A DNA stretch of 64,000 bases from Casuarina equisetifolia (GCA_028551475.1 CM052358.1:21106853-21170852), one strand, 5' to 3'; counted from the stretch's first letter, positions 33,476-46,221 are shown. Program-made: numbers and translations. Notes: generated by a model not told the origin, from the sequence alone.

Positions 33476-36470
33476 TGAATTAAAGATGTCCATGAGTCTT
33501 GAATATTGTAAACATGGCATTTCTTGGAGTACCCGTTGGGTCATACCGTTCAAGCTCATGAACGTTTGATGGTCACATTTTCTTATGTCCATTCTCATTT
33601 GATAATCAAAATGGTCAATATTAAAAGATAGTCTAAAGTTAAACAAATTTTACAAATTTTTTAAGTTTTTGAATTAATAAACGGATGACAAATACTAATG
33701 TGTGACCCAGCTTTGCTCTATGAATAACAGTAGATGAAAATATGGGACCAAACTTTGAATTGTCAAAAGCTAGAAGTTCTATGTTTTTCATCACCTAGTT
33801 GGTGTTAATCACGGAAATGGTTCATTCATCAATTACCCATAGAATCAAACTTAATGATGCCCAGTATTTCATCCGTCAATAGGCGTTTCTTCATTTTGAA
33901 TTTGAGCCTAAAACTTGCTCCATAATGGTAATGAGAATTTGAAATCACGTCACATTCCGTCCTAGTTGGTCATTAGGAGGAAATCAAGAAAGCTAATAAG
34001 GAGGAAAGGAAGACATTAGTGAAGACAAAAGCTGATAATTATGGGAAAAATCATTCAAAAGAAATGGCTTTTAGGAAGAGGAAAACAAGAAAAGACGATG
34101 TAGCATGTCAGTGCACCAAAAGGTTTATTTGAAAGGCTTTATGAACATTGTGATGATTGAAAGATGATTACTAAAATTAAGTATGATGGAAAACCAAAGT
34201 TAAATATAGCAATTTCTTGGTAAAAAGAGGTGTCTGACATATGCGTGAAGATGCATCCATTTAGAAAGAAGAAACCATTTTGAGACAAGGGTGACTCCGT
34301 GTCAAAGACAAGCTTCTAAAGTTAGTCAACCTACAAATTTCTACCTTTCACATTACAACCTTCTAACAGGAAATATCATCACAACTTATATTGTTTGATT
34401 GAACACACAAATTCCTCTTTTTGTCCACTTTTCAAAAGGTTAATTGCTTGGAAGGATTTTATGAACATGGGGACAAAATAGTGTCCCTCTTCTTCATCCT
34501 AGTTACCTCAGAATGTTATACTATTGCATCAAAAAAACTCTAAAATCTAACTGTCCCTAAATTAAGAAACGACCTCGAAAATTCTTTTAAAAAGTGGTTA
34601 TAAACCACTAAAATCTACTTTCTTTACCTTTTATACATGTTTTTTAAATTTACTATTATCAATACAATTGTTTGTAAAGAGAATGTACATAAAATTGAGA
34701 GAAATATCTCAACAACTTCCTCGAAAGATCATGGAATTCAAAGACTAAATTTTCACTATCACATCATGTTTCTTTAAAATGTGTGACTTTGGAATGTCCT
34801 TGTGTTGATCACTTTAACATTTTCTGAGAAAGATCTATACTTGAGTTACATGGAAATCCTCTAGGGATGATGTTTAACGCTTTGTATTTTTGTATTACCA
34901 ACGTCCAATCAATGCCGCCGTGTTGATCTTAGAATTTGTTTTCTTGGTGGGTCAAAAAGAAGGAAGAGGCGTAGTTGTGAATCCGCGTTAAAGGATGATC
35001 ATAATGGAATTTGAGTGAGATCACTTTTCACAAAGCAGAAAGCAAAGGAAATCGTTTTCAGACCCAACTTTAATAGCATAATTTAATTAAAGACTTAGAA
35101 AACACTAATAATGGATAGCTTTTATTTTGCCCATTAAAAACTGGTGCTTCTATGTCCAAATCGCTTGGAATTACATATCCCACCTTGAGGCCACATTAAT
35201 ATCAATTGATACGGATGAAGGAGAAACATTTTAGATGCTTGAGTTCGTCGGTCGAGTGTCCTAGAGTGTGTAGCATATGTGGAGATTCGTTGTATTACGG
35301 GGATAACACTTCGAAGTGCACATGATCTCGGGGAAGATTATCTCCGTTCTACTTTTTACTTAGTTCGCATCCCTTTGTTCAGACAATTTCCAGGTAAACA
35401 GGAGAGGAATCTACTTTGCCAAAGCCGAATGCGCGTGAAAGAAGCGTGCTACCGAAATTCACTTTAATTTAGAGAACCTCGAGATGCGTCAGGAGGCCCA
35501 CGTAGCTAAAGTTAACTGACTAGAAAGGTTTTATGAAACGTTGTGAGAATGACCTCGTATGCGTATGCGTTATGCTACCATTATGACCTTGGAAATTTCC
35601 TGCGAATTTCATAACGCAGAAGACCGGAGAGGGACGTTGATAGCATAGAGCAGTACCCATTCTACCGATATATGACAATTCTCAATAAAAGTAGGACCAG
35701 GCATTTTAAAGGCTAAAAGTTCCCCCGTCCTACCGTCTTTCTTTTACAGTACTAGAAATATTTCCGACCACTTTTTCATAGGTGGGTTAGAGAGGTTCTG
35801 TGAACATTTTATCTAGAAGGAGGACAAATATCTTGCACGTTTGATTCGTAAGACGGATGTTATAAACACAGTCAAGAAGTTATGCTTTTTATTGAATTTT
35901 AACATCCTTCACAATTACTTGCTAACGAGAGAAGAATCTGCTCGACTGAAGCTGGGAGGTCTGATATACGCTTGAATACATGGGCGGATATCGGAAAATG
36001 AAGCATGTGGGATGACAGGTTCTTCGTGTAACAGACCAAAAGCATCTCTACCTCTAATGCAGTTAATTTTGTCAAAAGGTTGAGTGATTGGAAAGTTTTA
36101 TGAAGACTGGGGATGGCAAACGCACTAACAGTTTTCCTTTTCTTTGTCTTGCTTACCTCGTCGTTATTCGACCTGTACACTAGACTCTTCTTTCTTTACT
36201 TTTCACTTTACTTTGTCTTGAAAGCCAAACTTTCACTGCTACGTCAGCTTTCTTTTGGAATGTTTGCAAACTGACTTCCAAAGCCTTATTATCAATTAAA
36301 GATGCTCACGAATCTTGAAGTCTATAAACAATAGTGTTTTTACAGACAAAATGAAATTATTCATTCTCATTTGAAGATGAAGCCTTTAAAAGGCCAAGAT
36401 TAAAAGAGAATTTAAAGTTAGTCATACTTAAAACATTAAATTTATAAATGAAAATAATTTATTTCCTTGT
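33476..36470. repeat. Spacer module C and TNL-upstream modules, further copies
   Basis: 33476-34830 is a diverged copy of 27600-28960. 35210-35480, 35760-35900 and 36070-36470 are shorter blocks with the same ingredients as the region directly upstream of the TNL at 37437 (CAGACAATTTC, GAAGAATCTGCTT-like, GAATGCGCGT). The short frames here (35279-35467, 35899-36180) lie within these blocks and I do not support them as genes. Confidence 0.6.
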
Positions 36471-37343
36471 TAACTTAAATTGATATTAGCGATTTAGATC
36501 ACTTAAATAACATATTATTATTTATAGGATCCTGAATGGATAAAAGTTTTTACTTAGGATTCTAATAAATGAACAAAAAACTTCTAAAGCAACTTAGGAA
36601 AACTAAAGATTGGATAAGGAAAAAAAGAACGATCTTAAATTGTGGGCAACCACAAAAATCATCTCTTAAAGTCTTGGAATTAAAGTCTCTTAATTATCTA
36701 ATTGAGTAATGAGTTAGTGAGAATTTTAACAGTGACATTTGGAATTCGACACTTAACGTGTGTGAGTCAAGTGCAAAGTTGTAATACAGTTGAAAATCAT
36801 CTTAAGAGGTGGTTGTTTTGTTGAAAAGCTACGAAAAATTGGAGGGGAAGGTTATCAGCAATTCCCTGTAAAAGAAAGGCCAAACTTTCCCTGACCCACC
36901 ATCTTTCTTTTAGAATGCAGCAACGAAACTTCCCATATTGACCACTTTTTCACGAGGTGAACCGAAAGGTCTTCTAAAAAGAAGGAGAAACATCTTGGAT
37001 GCTTGAATTGATAAGACGGGTATCATAAACATGGGGAAGAATTTCACTCAGACAATTTCTCAGAAAATCTGCTTCATACGAATGCGCGTATAAAGGAAGC
37101 CCCCAAGAGAAAAGCGAGAATGCATGTTACTGAACCGCTGCGTCTCTGCTTTTGACAAAGTTTTACTTTAAATAGGGTAGGTTCGATGATGCGTCCAAAA
37201 GTTCCGTCAAAGAAAGGAAGCGACTTTGGAAATTTAGTGGAAATTTCGGTAGAGTCTACTCTCTCTACTTTTCACAGCGATTGGAATATTTAAAAAAAAA
37301 AAAAAGCTGGGTGAGTAGAGCAATAACCCAATCTGCCGGATTC
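36471..37343. promoter_or_regulatory. Upstream region of the intact TNL
   Basis: No gene. The last 500 bp contain the shared TNL-upstream blocks, also present before 51397: CTTGCTTTAATAAGACGG there versus CTTGAATTGATAAGACGG here, and the CAGACAATTTCTC / CAGGCAATTTCCTGG blocks. A TTGAC core (W-box type) lies near 37153, but such a short site is expected by chance. Confidence 0.4.
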
Positions 37344-37350
37344 TATATAT
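37344..37350 (+). promoter_or_regulatory. Putative TATA box of the intact TNL
   Basis: TATATAT about 87 bp before the ATG at 37437. This leaves room for a short leader made of the two 5' repeats at 37348-37432. Inferred from position only. Confidence 0.4.
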
Positions 37351-37432
37351 TAGCCTTGCATTAAACATAGCTTGGGTGAGCCTCCTATTCCGCATATTAG
37401 CCTTCAACTAAACAAGCTTGTGAGTATCCTCC
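37348..37432 (+). repeat. Duplicated leader element before the TNL start codon
   Basis: Two imperfect copies: TATTAGCCTTGCATTAAAC to GGGTGAGCCTCC (37348-37384) and TATTAGCCTTCAACTAAAC to GAGTATCCTCC (37395-37432). Related pairs occur before 51397 and before the orphan start at 30744. Confidence 0.7.
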
Positions 37433-37436
37433 AGTG

Positions 37437-40400
37437 ATGGCTTTGAGCACTCAGAGTGCCCCTTCATTCTCACCTCTTTCCTCTTTTTCTTCAACAACTC
37501 CATCAACTTATGATGTTTTCCTTAGTTTCCGTGGTGAAGACACCCGCTATGGTTTTATAGATCATTTGCATGCTGCTTTGAAGCAACGGGGCATTACTAT
37601 CTTCAAAGACGACGAAGAACTAGAGCAAGGAAATTCTATTTCTGAAAGTCTATCGAAGGCAATCAAAGAATCTCAATATGCTATTGTTATCATTTCAAAG
37701 ACCTTTGCATTCTCTAAATGGTGTCTAAAAGAGCTAAGTATGATCATGGAATGCAAAAAGATTAGGCTAGAAGTTCTACCAGTTTTCTACCATGTGGATC
37801 CCTCAGACGTTAGAAGGCAAAAGGGAATTTTTGCGCAAGCTTTTCATAAACATAGCGAAGACTTGAAAGAAGATGAAAACCAGAGGAAAGCATGGAGGGC
37901 TGCGTTGACAGAAATTGCTAATATCTCCGGATGGCATGTACATAATAACAGGTATTGTATAGAATTTTTTAAACTAAGCCTAATCGGCTCTACTAAGAAC
38001 TTCTTTGTCAAAATTTACTTAATTTAATTGTTAAACTTTAGCTATCGTTAATTTTATTTAATTTTAATTATTTACCTTTTTACCAGGCCTGAAGCAACCA
38101 TTGTTAAGGAAATCACTAGGAAGATACTGTGTGGGTTGCGAAGCAATCCATCAAAGGTCTTTGAAGATTTTGTTGGCATAGAATCTCAAGTGAAGAAATT
38201 GATTTCCTTACTTCATTTAGAAATGGATGATGTTAGGTGCATTGGGATTCATGGTATGGGTGGCATTGGTAAAACAACATTAGCTAAAGCCCTCTACGAC
38301 ATTGTTTGTTGTGATTTTGATGCTAGCAGTTTTATTTGTTGTAACAATAATAATAGAAGTTGTAATATAGATGAGTTGCAAGAACAAATTATTCATGATA
38401 TCTTGGGGGAAAATAACATGAAAATATGGAACTTTTATTGTGGAACCGATGTGTTAAGGAAGAGATTAAGCAATAAAAGAGTCTTTATTGTTTTGGATGA
38501 TGTGAATTGTCAACAATTACAAGTATTAGCGGGGAAACCTAGTTTGTTTGGTAAAGGGAGTAGAATAATCCTCACAAGTAGAGACTGTCAATTTTGGAGA
38601 AGAATTGTGAGTGAAATTTATGAAGTTCAACCATTGGAACACAAAGATGCATTACAACTCTTTTGCCAGAATGCATTCAATAGATCTTATCCAGAAGAGA
38701 GTTTTGTAGAGTTGACAATAAATATCATAAGATTAGTTGCAGGCCTTCCTTTAGCCTTAGAAGTTGTTGGATCTTTCTTGTTTGGCATGGAAATTGGTGT
38801 GTGGAATAGTGCCCTTCATGCTTTAAAAGTATGTCCTAGAAATGAAATTTTGGATAAGCTTGAAATAAGTTATGGTAGTTTGGAGGATGTGGAAAAAGAA
38901 ATGTTTTTAGACATTGCATGTTTTTTCAACGGGATCGCAAACACCAAAATTCTACCTATCTTTGAAAGTCTTAATTATCATCCAAATTTCCATTTTGAAG
39001 TTCTAAAAAACAAATCTCTTATAAAGATTTCACAGAAAGGGATAATTTGGATGCATGATTTGTTAAGAACAATGGGTCAACGAATAATCTATCAATTATC
39101 CCCGATGGAGCCTGGCAATAGAAGCAGATTATGGTGCAGTAAAGATATTGTTCGTGTGCTAAGGAATAATTCTGTAAGTGTTTAACTATAAATGTGAACA
39201 TGGGAAAGAAAGCTTGATATCATTTTGAAGTATCTATGAATTATTTTTACCATGCTAAGTTTATTTTTCTTATTATGTAGGGGACTGATGTAGTTGAAGG
39301 AATTGTCTTTAACTATTATGATTCAAATGTACAAGAATTAAGTTTTGAAGCTTTCTCAAAAATGAGAAATTTGAAAGTGCTTATTATCGGTGAAGATAAC
39401 TATATGCTTGGGAAGGTAAAATGGTTTGGAGATCCTTTGAGACTAATACTAAGCAATGAGTTACGTGTTATGGAATGGTTGGATTTTCCTATGAATTCCT
39501 TGCCAAGTAGCTTTCAACCAGAAAATCTTGTTAAACTTTATATAAGACAGAGCATGATTGAAGTACTATGGCTTGGAAGAAAAGTAATACTTCAGCTTTG
39601 TTTCTCTTTTTTTTTTTCTCTTAATTTTGTTTATTATTTTCTCTAACTTTTAATGTTTGTCTATAACAACAGGCTTTTGATAGCTTGAAGTACATTGACC
39701 TTAGGTCTTCATACAACTTAAGAGAGATACCAGATTTGAGTGGAGTCCCAAATCTTGAGGTATTAAATTGTGAATTTTGTTCATGCTTGAGGAAGATTCA
39801 TCCCTCCATTGGAGCTCTCAAAAAGCTTTTACAGTTGAACCTACAATATTGCAAACATCTAGAGAGACTTCCAAAGAAAATTTGTTGGGAATCTCTAGAG
39901 AGTCTTGATCTTTCTTATTGTGTAAGACTTGAAAATTTTCCAGAGAATGTTTGTACTATGACTTCTTTAAGTCTTCTCAAGCTACCCGGGACTAGGATTA
40001 GAATACAATCATTATGGATGGAGAGTCTATCATCTCTTACAATGCTTGATATATCTGGTTACATTGAAGTCTCATCACACCATTTCTGCCAGTTTATTGA
40101 CTTGCACCACAATAGTATTTCCTGCCTTCATTGGTTATCAAATTTGAGCTTTTTAACATCGTTAGATTTATGTGGTCGTAACCTATTAGATGCAGACATT
40201 CCTAATGATATTAGTTATTTATCCTCACTCCAAGTATTAAATCTTTCCAGTAATTTGTTTACAAAAATACCACAAGGCATTTGTCAACTTTCCCATCTTC
40301 GTACTCTTTGCCTATGTGATTGCAAGTACCTTCAATCATTGTCCATGTCTCTACCCCTAGGTGTAAGCTCTTTATCATACCCTAGTGACATTTACCTAAG

Positions 40401-41564
40401 TCTCAGGAAGTGCAATCTATTGAATGAAGCAATCCCCAATGATTTTGGGTGCTTATCATGGGCTAGTTCTTTAGATTTATCTGGAAACAAATTTGTAACA
40501 TTACCACATAGGTTTTGTCAACTCTCCAAGCTTAAACATCTTGTAATGGAGGATTGTAGTCAACTTCGTGCATTACCAAAACTTCCATTAAGCCTACGAT
40601 ATTTACGGATAACAAATTGTCCATTTATCGAGATGGGTTATTCTCAAACGGAGGTGAGGACACTCCAATTATGCAACAATATTTGGTTTTCCGTGGCCAA
40701 CAGTACTAGTGATACTAGCACACCATATAAGATCATCCAAGTAAATCCGCAATATTTATTGGGTTCACAAAGAGTAAGTTGCTTTCTTTCATTTTTAAAA
40801 CCTGTTTATTATGATAATGTACAATTTTCATAGGTCGCATCTTTTTCCATCTGATTATTTTTTTTTTGTTTCCTCTTCAGCCTTACAAATTTGATGATGA
40901 AGGAGATATATTTGCATGGGGCCCTATGTTAGGACTTGAAATCCCTAGGTTGTTCAACCGTACGAGCACCAATCCTTTAGGGAAAATTCAATTTCAGGTA
41001 GATGTGGATTTGGAATACAAAAATATGGGATTGGCTTTGTTCGTTGTTTATCAAGTTCATGAGCATGAGAATTCAAATGGTAGCAATTCTGGACATAGTC
41101 ATCCTGTATTGCCTGAGTTTGCTTGCCGATTTCAGTCCTCTAATATTTGTCGAGAAGTGACCTTGGTTTTCCCTGTTCCTGAAGTCCCTTTTGCTGGCCC
41201 AAATGGATTTTGGGCTTATATACCAGATGATTTGTTATATTATAAAGGGTGGTGTTTGGATAAACCTTGTGATCTTGAGGCTTCAATTGAAACAAGCAGC
41301 TTAAATGTAGAGGTAAGGGACTGTGGGATATGCTTGGTAACCAAGCAAAATATTTCAGAGTTTTATGATGTTCTTGATAGCATTTCTCCTCGTGGTTTGA
41401 AATTAAAAAATTATGAGGATTTTGAATTTGAATTGCTTGTTGGTGATAATGACAGCAGTAAATCATGGGTTTCCAATGTTGAGAAGAAATCAAGTGATTG
41501 TGATGATGTGGGGTACGTTAGGTACATAATCAGGCTGTTTAAGAGGTTTTTTAAGTTCTGGTAG
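37437..41564 (+). CDS. Intact TIR-NBS-LRR (TNL) resistance protein with C-JID, 5 exons, predicted 1229 aa
   Basis: Intracellular immune receptor. In the family, effector binding through LRR and C-JID drives tetramerisation, and the TIR domains then cleave NAD to make signals for EDS1 complexes. Exons by GT-AG borders and homology: 37437-37951, 38087-39173, 39281-39583, 39673-40773, 40881-41564; phases agree and no stop intervenes. TIR is residues 24-165: TYDVFLSFRGEDTR, and WCLKEL with the probable catalytic Glu99. NB-ARC: P-loop GMGGIGKTT 228-236, kinase-2 LDDV 308-311, RNBS-B GSRIILTSRD, GLPL 391-394, RNBS-D FLDIACFF, MHD 494-496. LRRs run from about 550 to 1000, roughly 13 repeats. The C-JID starts near 1002 and is followed by a Ser/Lys linker and a basic-aromatic tail (RLFKRFFKFW). 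ATG 37437 matches the paralogous starts; the GTG three bases upstream is not used. The P-loop codons could be a miR482/2118 target. No pathogen can be assigned. Confidence 0.93.
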
Positions 41565-44500
41565 CATTTCTCCAAATGGTTTATAATTAAAATTTTTTGA
41601 GGAGTTTCATTTTTTGGGTGTGGGCTGGTATCTATGAGTAAATCTATTGTGATGATAAGAGAGAATTGAGTGACCGCGCAGATGAAAGCGCACAAGAGGT
41701 TGAATCTAAGAGTGAACGAAGGATACTTTCTTCCTTATTGCTTCGGCCTCCTCGTTCCAACGCTTGATGGATGCTACTTCAAGATCACCTTGCTGCATCA
41801 ACTATCACTCGATGTCAACGGTAACCTTCTTTGACTCCTTTGCAATTCGTGTTAAGCCAAACGGTGGGATAACCTTTGTATTTCTTGCCCACTTGTTGCC
41901 AATCGACCATTTTTGTTTATCTAATGGTAAATTTTGGCAATCGACAATTTTTGTTTATCTAATGGTAAATTTTGGCTTACTCAAAATGTACTTTCTCATC
42001 TTTCTTGTTGAATAAGTTTTATTTGGCCACTTTATTAGCTTACAACAGAGTTTAGCAAATTGGAATACATTAATATGGGTGACATACATTGTGAAATGGG
42101 TTTTTTTTTTTTTGAATTATGAGCTTACCAAAATGAATTTGTCTTAGTTTGGAAGTGACTTGTATTAGAAGGTGCTAAATTTTAAAACTGTTCTTAAAAA
42201 ATTTTTATTTTATGAGAATATATTTATGGAATAACTTTTTAAAATCTTTATTGCAAATTAAACCACTGGACCATAATTTATTCATGAAAATTTATAATTT
42301 ATTCATCATTAATAATTAATTTAGTTATAAAAGTGCTATGAGACGTCAAATTAATTCTTATACTTCTTTTTAGCTATTTTCATAAGGTAATTTTATTCAT
42401 ATTACACACTTTTGATAAATCACTTTTAATATTTTATAATTTGTCAAAGATTTCTTTGTTAAAGAACAAACATACATGTATATGCTCACTAATTCTAACA
42501 ACAGTATTATGTTGAGGAAGCCTTAAGTTTTTAATATCGATATAAATACAACTTTATTTTTTATATTGTTTTTCTAATTCTTTATAACATTTGTAGGTCA
42601 TTTATTTTCTGATGTTATTTTAATGATAGTGTTTTAAGTATAGACATTTCGAGCCACCATTATGTGTAATGAAACAAAATGATGATATTTGAATAGATAA
42701 CATCTCGAAAAAGTTAAATAAAATGATGTATTGTACTGTGTGGATTAGAATCAACCCATCGAGTTACATCTACACTGCCCTTTGCATTGTAACATAAACG
42801 ACTCTGTTTTTTATGCAATTAGTGAGGCAAGAGCTCTGCTTTTCATACTGCAACTTCGAGGTACTAAACGCTGGAGTGGCCCGGAAACCTACAACAAAAC
42901 CTATGAACAGTATACTTGTCTTCAGGAAGGAGATATTTTGTCGACCCAATTCCAATATGAACAGTATGTCTTAAAGTTTTTTTAATAATTATAATCTTTG
43001 TACATAAATCGTACATGTGCATTTGTATAGAAAAGACATGCATTTATGCTTTCTTGATTGCAATAAGAGTGCTAACAAAAACGAGACCCTTCCTTGGACA
43101 ATTTGTTGATCTGGTTGTAACATTAGGTTAAATTTAAAAGGTGCTTGTATTTTTTGGGACCATTAATTGCTGTTTTGTGTGTTCCCTTTCTTGGTTATCA
43201 AGCGTAAGGTCCGTGAGCTTGACAGCTTTCAAAAGAAACGGAGAAATGAATGGTCAATGAGCATAAGAACTTTAGATAAGAGTATTCGATGGTCGTATGC
43301 TACTACTCTTTTCTCGAGTTTGTTTGCCAAGCTTCAATAGCTGTGAGGCCTAACCAGAACTACTTTTGCTATATCCACCAATAAGGTTGTTGGACAACTT
43401 AGCCATGTCAAGCATATAAAGAAAACGTCGAAGGAGACAAAAAAGTTTGTTTAGGAATCGAGAAATATACAAATTTATACTACTCTAGACATTGATTACA
43501 TGTGTTAGGACCAGGAGAACAAGAAAGGATTACATTGCTCATGAAGTTTGTAGTTATAATTTTTTCTTGAATAAGTATAGATAAGTAATTTAAATTTGAT
43601 TTAAAAAATTCTCTTGCTGCCTACCATGGGAAACAAAATTCTTATATTATTTGATTATCTTGATATTCAATGCCATGGGCTTTAATGTATTAAGATATAA
43701 TAGGCAATTAACTCCAAAAAACCTATTTGAAATTTGTTTGTAGTAAAAGAATGGGATGAAAGATGGAGGAAAATGATTGAAGGATGAATAAGGAGAAATG
43801 GTAATTTCCATCCTCCATATTTCTTTTTGATTCATGAGATTTTCATATTTTTTCTTGAGTTGAGATGTTATAAGTAATATCATTTGGGCCAAAAATGACC
43901 CACATTGTATGCTAGTGGTAAATAAAAAGTTACTATAAAAGAACTAGTGGGTTTGCATGTCCATTCTTAGCTAGCTTAGTTTGGTAATAAGGGCCTAACC
44001 AAATGATTAAGGTTTGAGACACCCTACAACCCCCTTCCCCTAAATACCTACCCAAAACATCTAGTGGATTTACATATGTACACCTTCACTTATGAATATT
44101 TTTCACTTGGTTTTAAGTTGGTGTGAATTTACGTGCATCAATGCCAAGAAATGGAATAATTCTACATGAGATTTTGGTGCTTGTATATTATGATGTAAAA
44201 TTAATGCATTTGAAAGGTGCCAAGTTACTAATATGTGAACTAATTTCTATGTGGCAAAATAAGTACAAGTAAATAATGTTTTGCTAATAGCTATTGGCAA
44301 ATGTTTAACTCAAGTAAATTTTTTATGAAAGAATTTTTAGCTGAGATTTATTGTTCATCCTCTTTAATTCTTGGTGATTTCTTGAAGTAACATTTTCTTG
44401 GTTTGTTTTTAGGTATAGCAGCACCAATGATTGGAAGATGTTCAGAGAAGTTTTTGACTATTTTCAATTGAGATCATTGAATAGTAATTTTTAGTTTTTA

Positions 44501-44785
44501 GGAGGAAGCAAAGCTGGTGACATCACAATAGCTTATGTAATAGTTACAATGGATAATATGCCAACTCTTATTTCTTAGCATTAATTTTCATTTCCCTTTT
44601 GTCTTCGTTTTCACCCTTTATTTTCTAGAAAGATGGTGGGTTTTGGTTAAGGTTAAATAGAGAGACGATGAGTAAACATTTGTTATAATGGGTTTTTTTT
44701 TTTTTGTTCATCTTTGATAGGTACTTTTCTCTTGAATTTGGAGTACTTATTTATGAACTTTTCAAGGGCAGGAATTTTTAGTTAT
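41565..44785. repeat. Post-TNL downstream module, copy 2
   Basis: 41570-41860 is nearly the same as 55800-56050 plus 57316-57370, the stretch that follows the other long TNL; it serves as an empty-site reference for the solo LTR there. 41990-44640 matches copy 1 (22140-24600) and copy 3 (57480-59290). No gene is supported. A short translated stretch at 41695-41850 (VPTLDGCYFKITLLHQL) is conserved between the two copies and its origin is unknown. Confidence 0.75.
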
Positions 44786-45190
44786 TCTAATTTAAGTACT
44801 TTTCATGCATTGCCAAAACTCCCATTAAGCCTATATTGCTTATCAAAACAAATTGTCCATTAGTGAAGATAGGTTATTATCAAAGGGACATGAAGCCACT
44901 CCAATTATTTAATAGTGTTTGGTTTTCTATGACAAACAATACTGGTGATGGCAACATACCATATAAGGTCGTGCTAGTAAATCCACAACATTTATTGGAC
45001 TCAAGATAAGGAAGTTGCTTTCAGAATCCGCTATAGATATGTTTTCCTTTTTAAAGGACAAAAAATAGTAAGTTTTTTTTTTTTTTATCAAAATCCGCTA
45101 TGATCCATGTTGTCGTAATCCATATCTCTTTCTATTTTATTTTTCTTTTTTCAGTATTACAAAATTGAAGATAAGGAAGATGGCATTAGT
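44786..45190 (+). pseudogene. TNL LRR exon 3' end with truncated C-JID exon
   Basis: About 44800-45010 matches the end of exon 4 of the intact gene (GCATTGCCAAAACTCCCATTAAGCC, then CACTCCAATTATTTAATAGTGTTTGGTTTTC). About 45154-45190 matches the first codons of the C-JID exon after a CAG acceptor (TATTACAAAATTGAAGAT). The rest of the C-JID is replaced by spacer module B. Stops are in all frames. It is the sister of the fragment at 25565-25990. Confidence 0.75.
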
Positions 45191-45827
45191 GCAGTAAAAA
45201 ACCAAGTTTCACAACTAAGAAAGAAAATAATAATGCTCTCTTTTTTTTGACTTGAAGAAATCAAATTTCGAAACTCCAACCATTTCTTTCCTAAATTGAT
45301 TTTTTTTCTTAGATCTTTTGAAATTCATGCTGAAAAGAGTTTTCACATAATTTGACCATATAAAAACAAAAAAATAAACAACTCAACTGGTTGACATCTG
45401 ATGAAATCATAGTGCTACTGCTTTTTCATCTATCAAAATCCTTCATCTTTTCAAAATTCGTTTCTTTACATAAATTTCAGACTTTGTCTCTGCTGTCCGA
45501 ATCAGACCGGTATTACAAAGATCTAATCGGCATCAAATGTTCATATAGTTTCTCAACGAATAGCTGTTCGAGGAGATGGCTGATGTGGCTGAAATAGACA
45601 CAGTGGACACAGTGGACGTCAATACTTGGGCCTCACGTGGAGGACTAATCCATGGTGGAAGGCCGATCCTTTGATCCCCAACTGGCTGCCAGTTGGTTTC
45701 CACCTGTACCACATGAGAAATACCTGCCAGTTCCCTTTCGTAGGCTTTGTAGCTGGTTTAGTTTCACACTTACTTAAGGAATGTATCTAAAAGACGAGTA
45801 TATGTTTCGTTTTTCTTTGTAGCAAAA

Positions 45828-46221
45828 TGCAGCGGTTCAGAAACTCACTTTGAGAACATCAATAGAATTCAACACAATCAAAGTTTGGCATTATGCCTAA
45901 TCTTGAAAGAAAATGAAAATATACAATTGGTGGGATTACTTTGACGAAACCCGAGACCTCTCTCTGCTTCTACACGAAACTTTGACTAATAACAAGTTTA
46001 TTTTCTAACTTAGATTCTTCTCCTATTTATAACTATTGGCCACCTGTAACTAACTCTGCTTAAAAAGCTTATTAACATAAGCCAACAGACTCTAACAGCT
46101 TCTAACTGCTTATTGACTAGGACAACTTCTTTATCTTCTTTCTTATCTGGATTTGGCAATTCATTTGCTGACATGAACCTTTAGAAGCTGACGTGGCTAG
46201 TGCACTTCCTGGACCGCTGCA
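45828..46221 (-). mobile_element. Solo LTR, probably copia, 394 bp
   Basis: Ends are TGCAGCGGTTCAG and CTGGACCGCTGCA, a 13-bp inverted repeat with one mismatch and TG/CA termini. It is flanked by the 5-bp duplication CAAAA (45823-45827 and 46222-46226). On the minus strand a TATAAATAGGAG promoter-like box lies in the middle, followed by an R-region-like stretch, as in copia LTRs. Copies 1 and 3 of the host module (near 26636 and 49806) lack it. The long inverted ends also allow a MITE reading, but TG/CA ends, 5-bp duplication and TATA box favour an LTR. Confidence 0.75.

Noticed and set aside
37180-37195. tRNA-like GGTTCGA box
   Set aside because: No matching A box or cloverleaf around it. 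I found no tRNA or rRNA gene in the window.
37434-37436. GTG as start codon of the intact TNL
   Set aside because: The next codon is ATG at 37437, which aligns with the ATG of the 51397 gene and the orphan start at 30744; nuclear genes of plants start at ATG.
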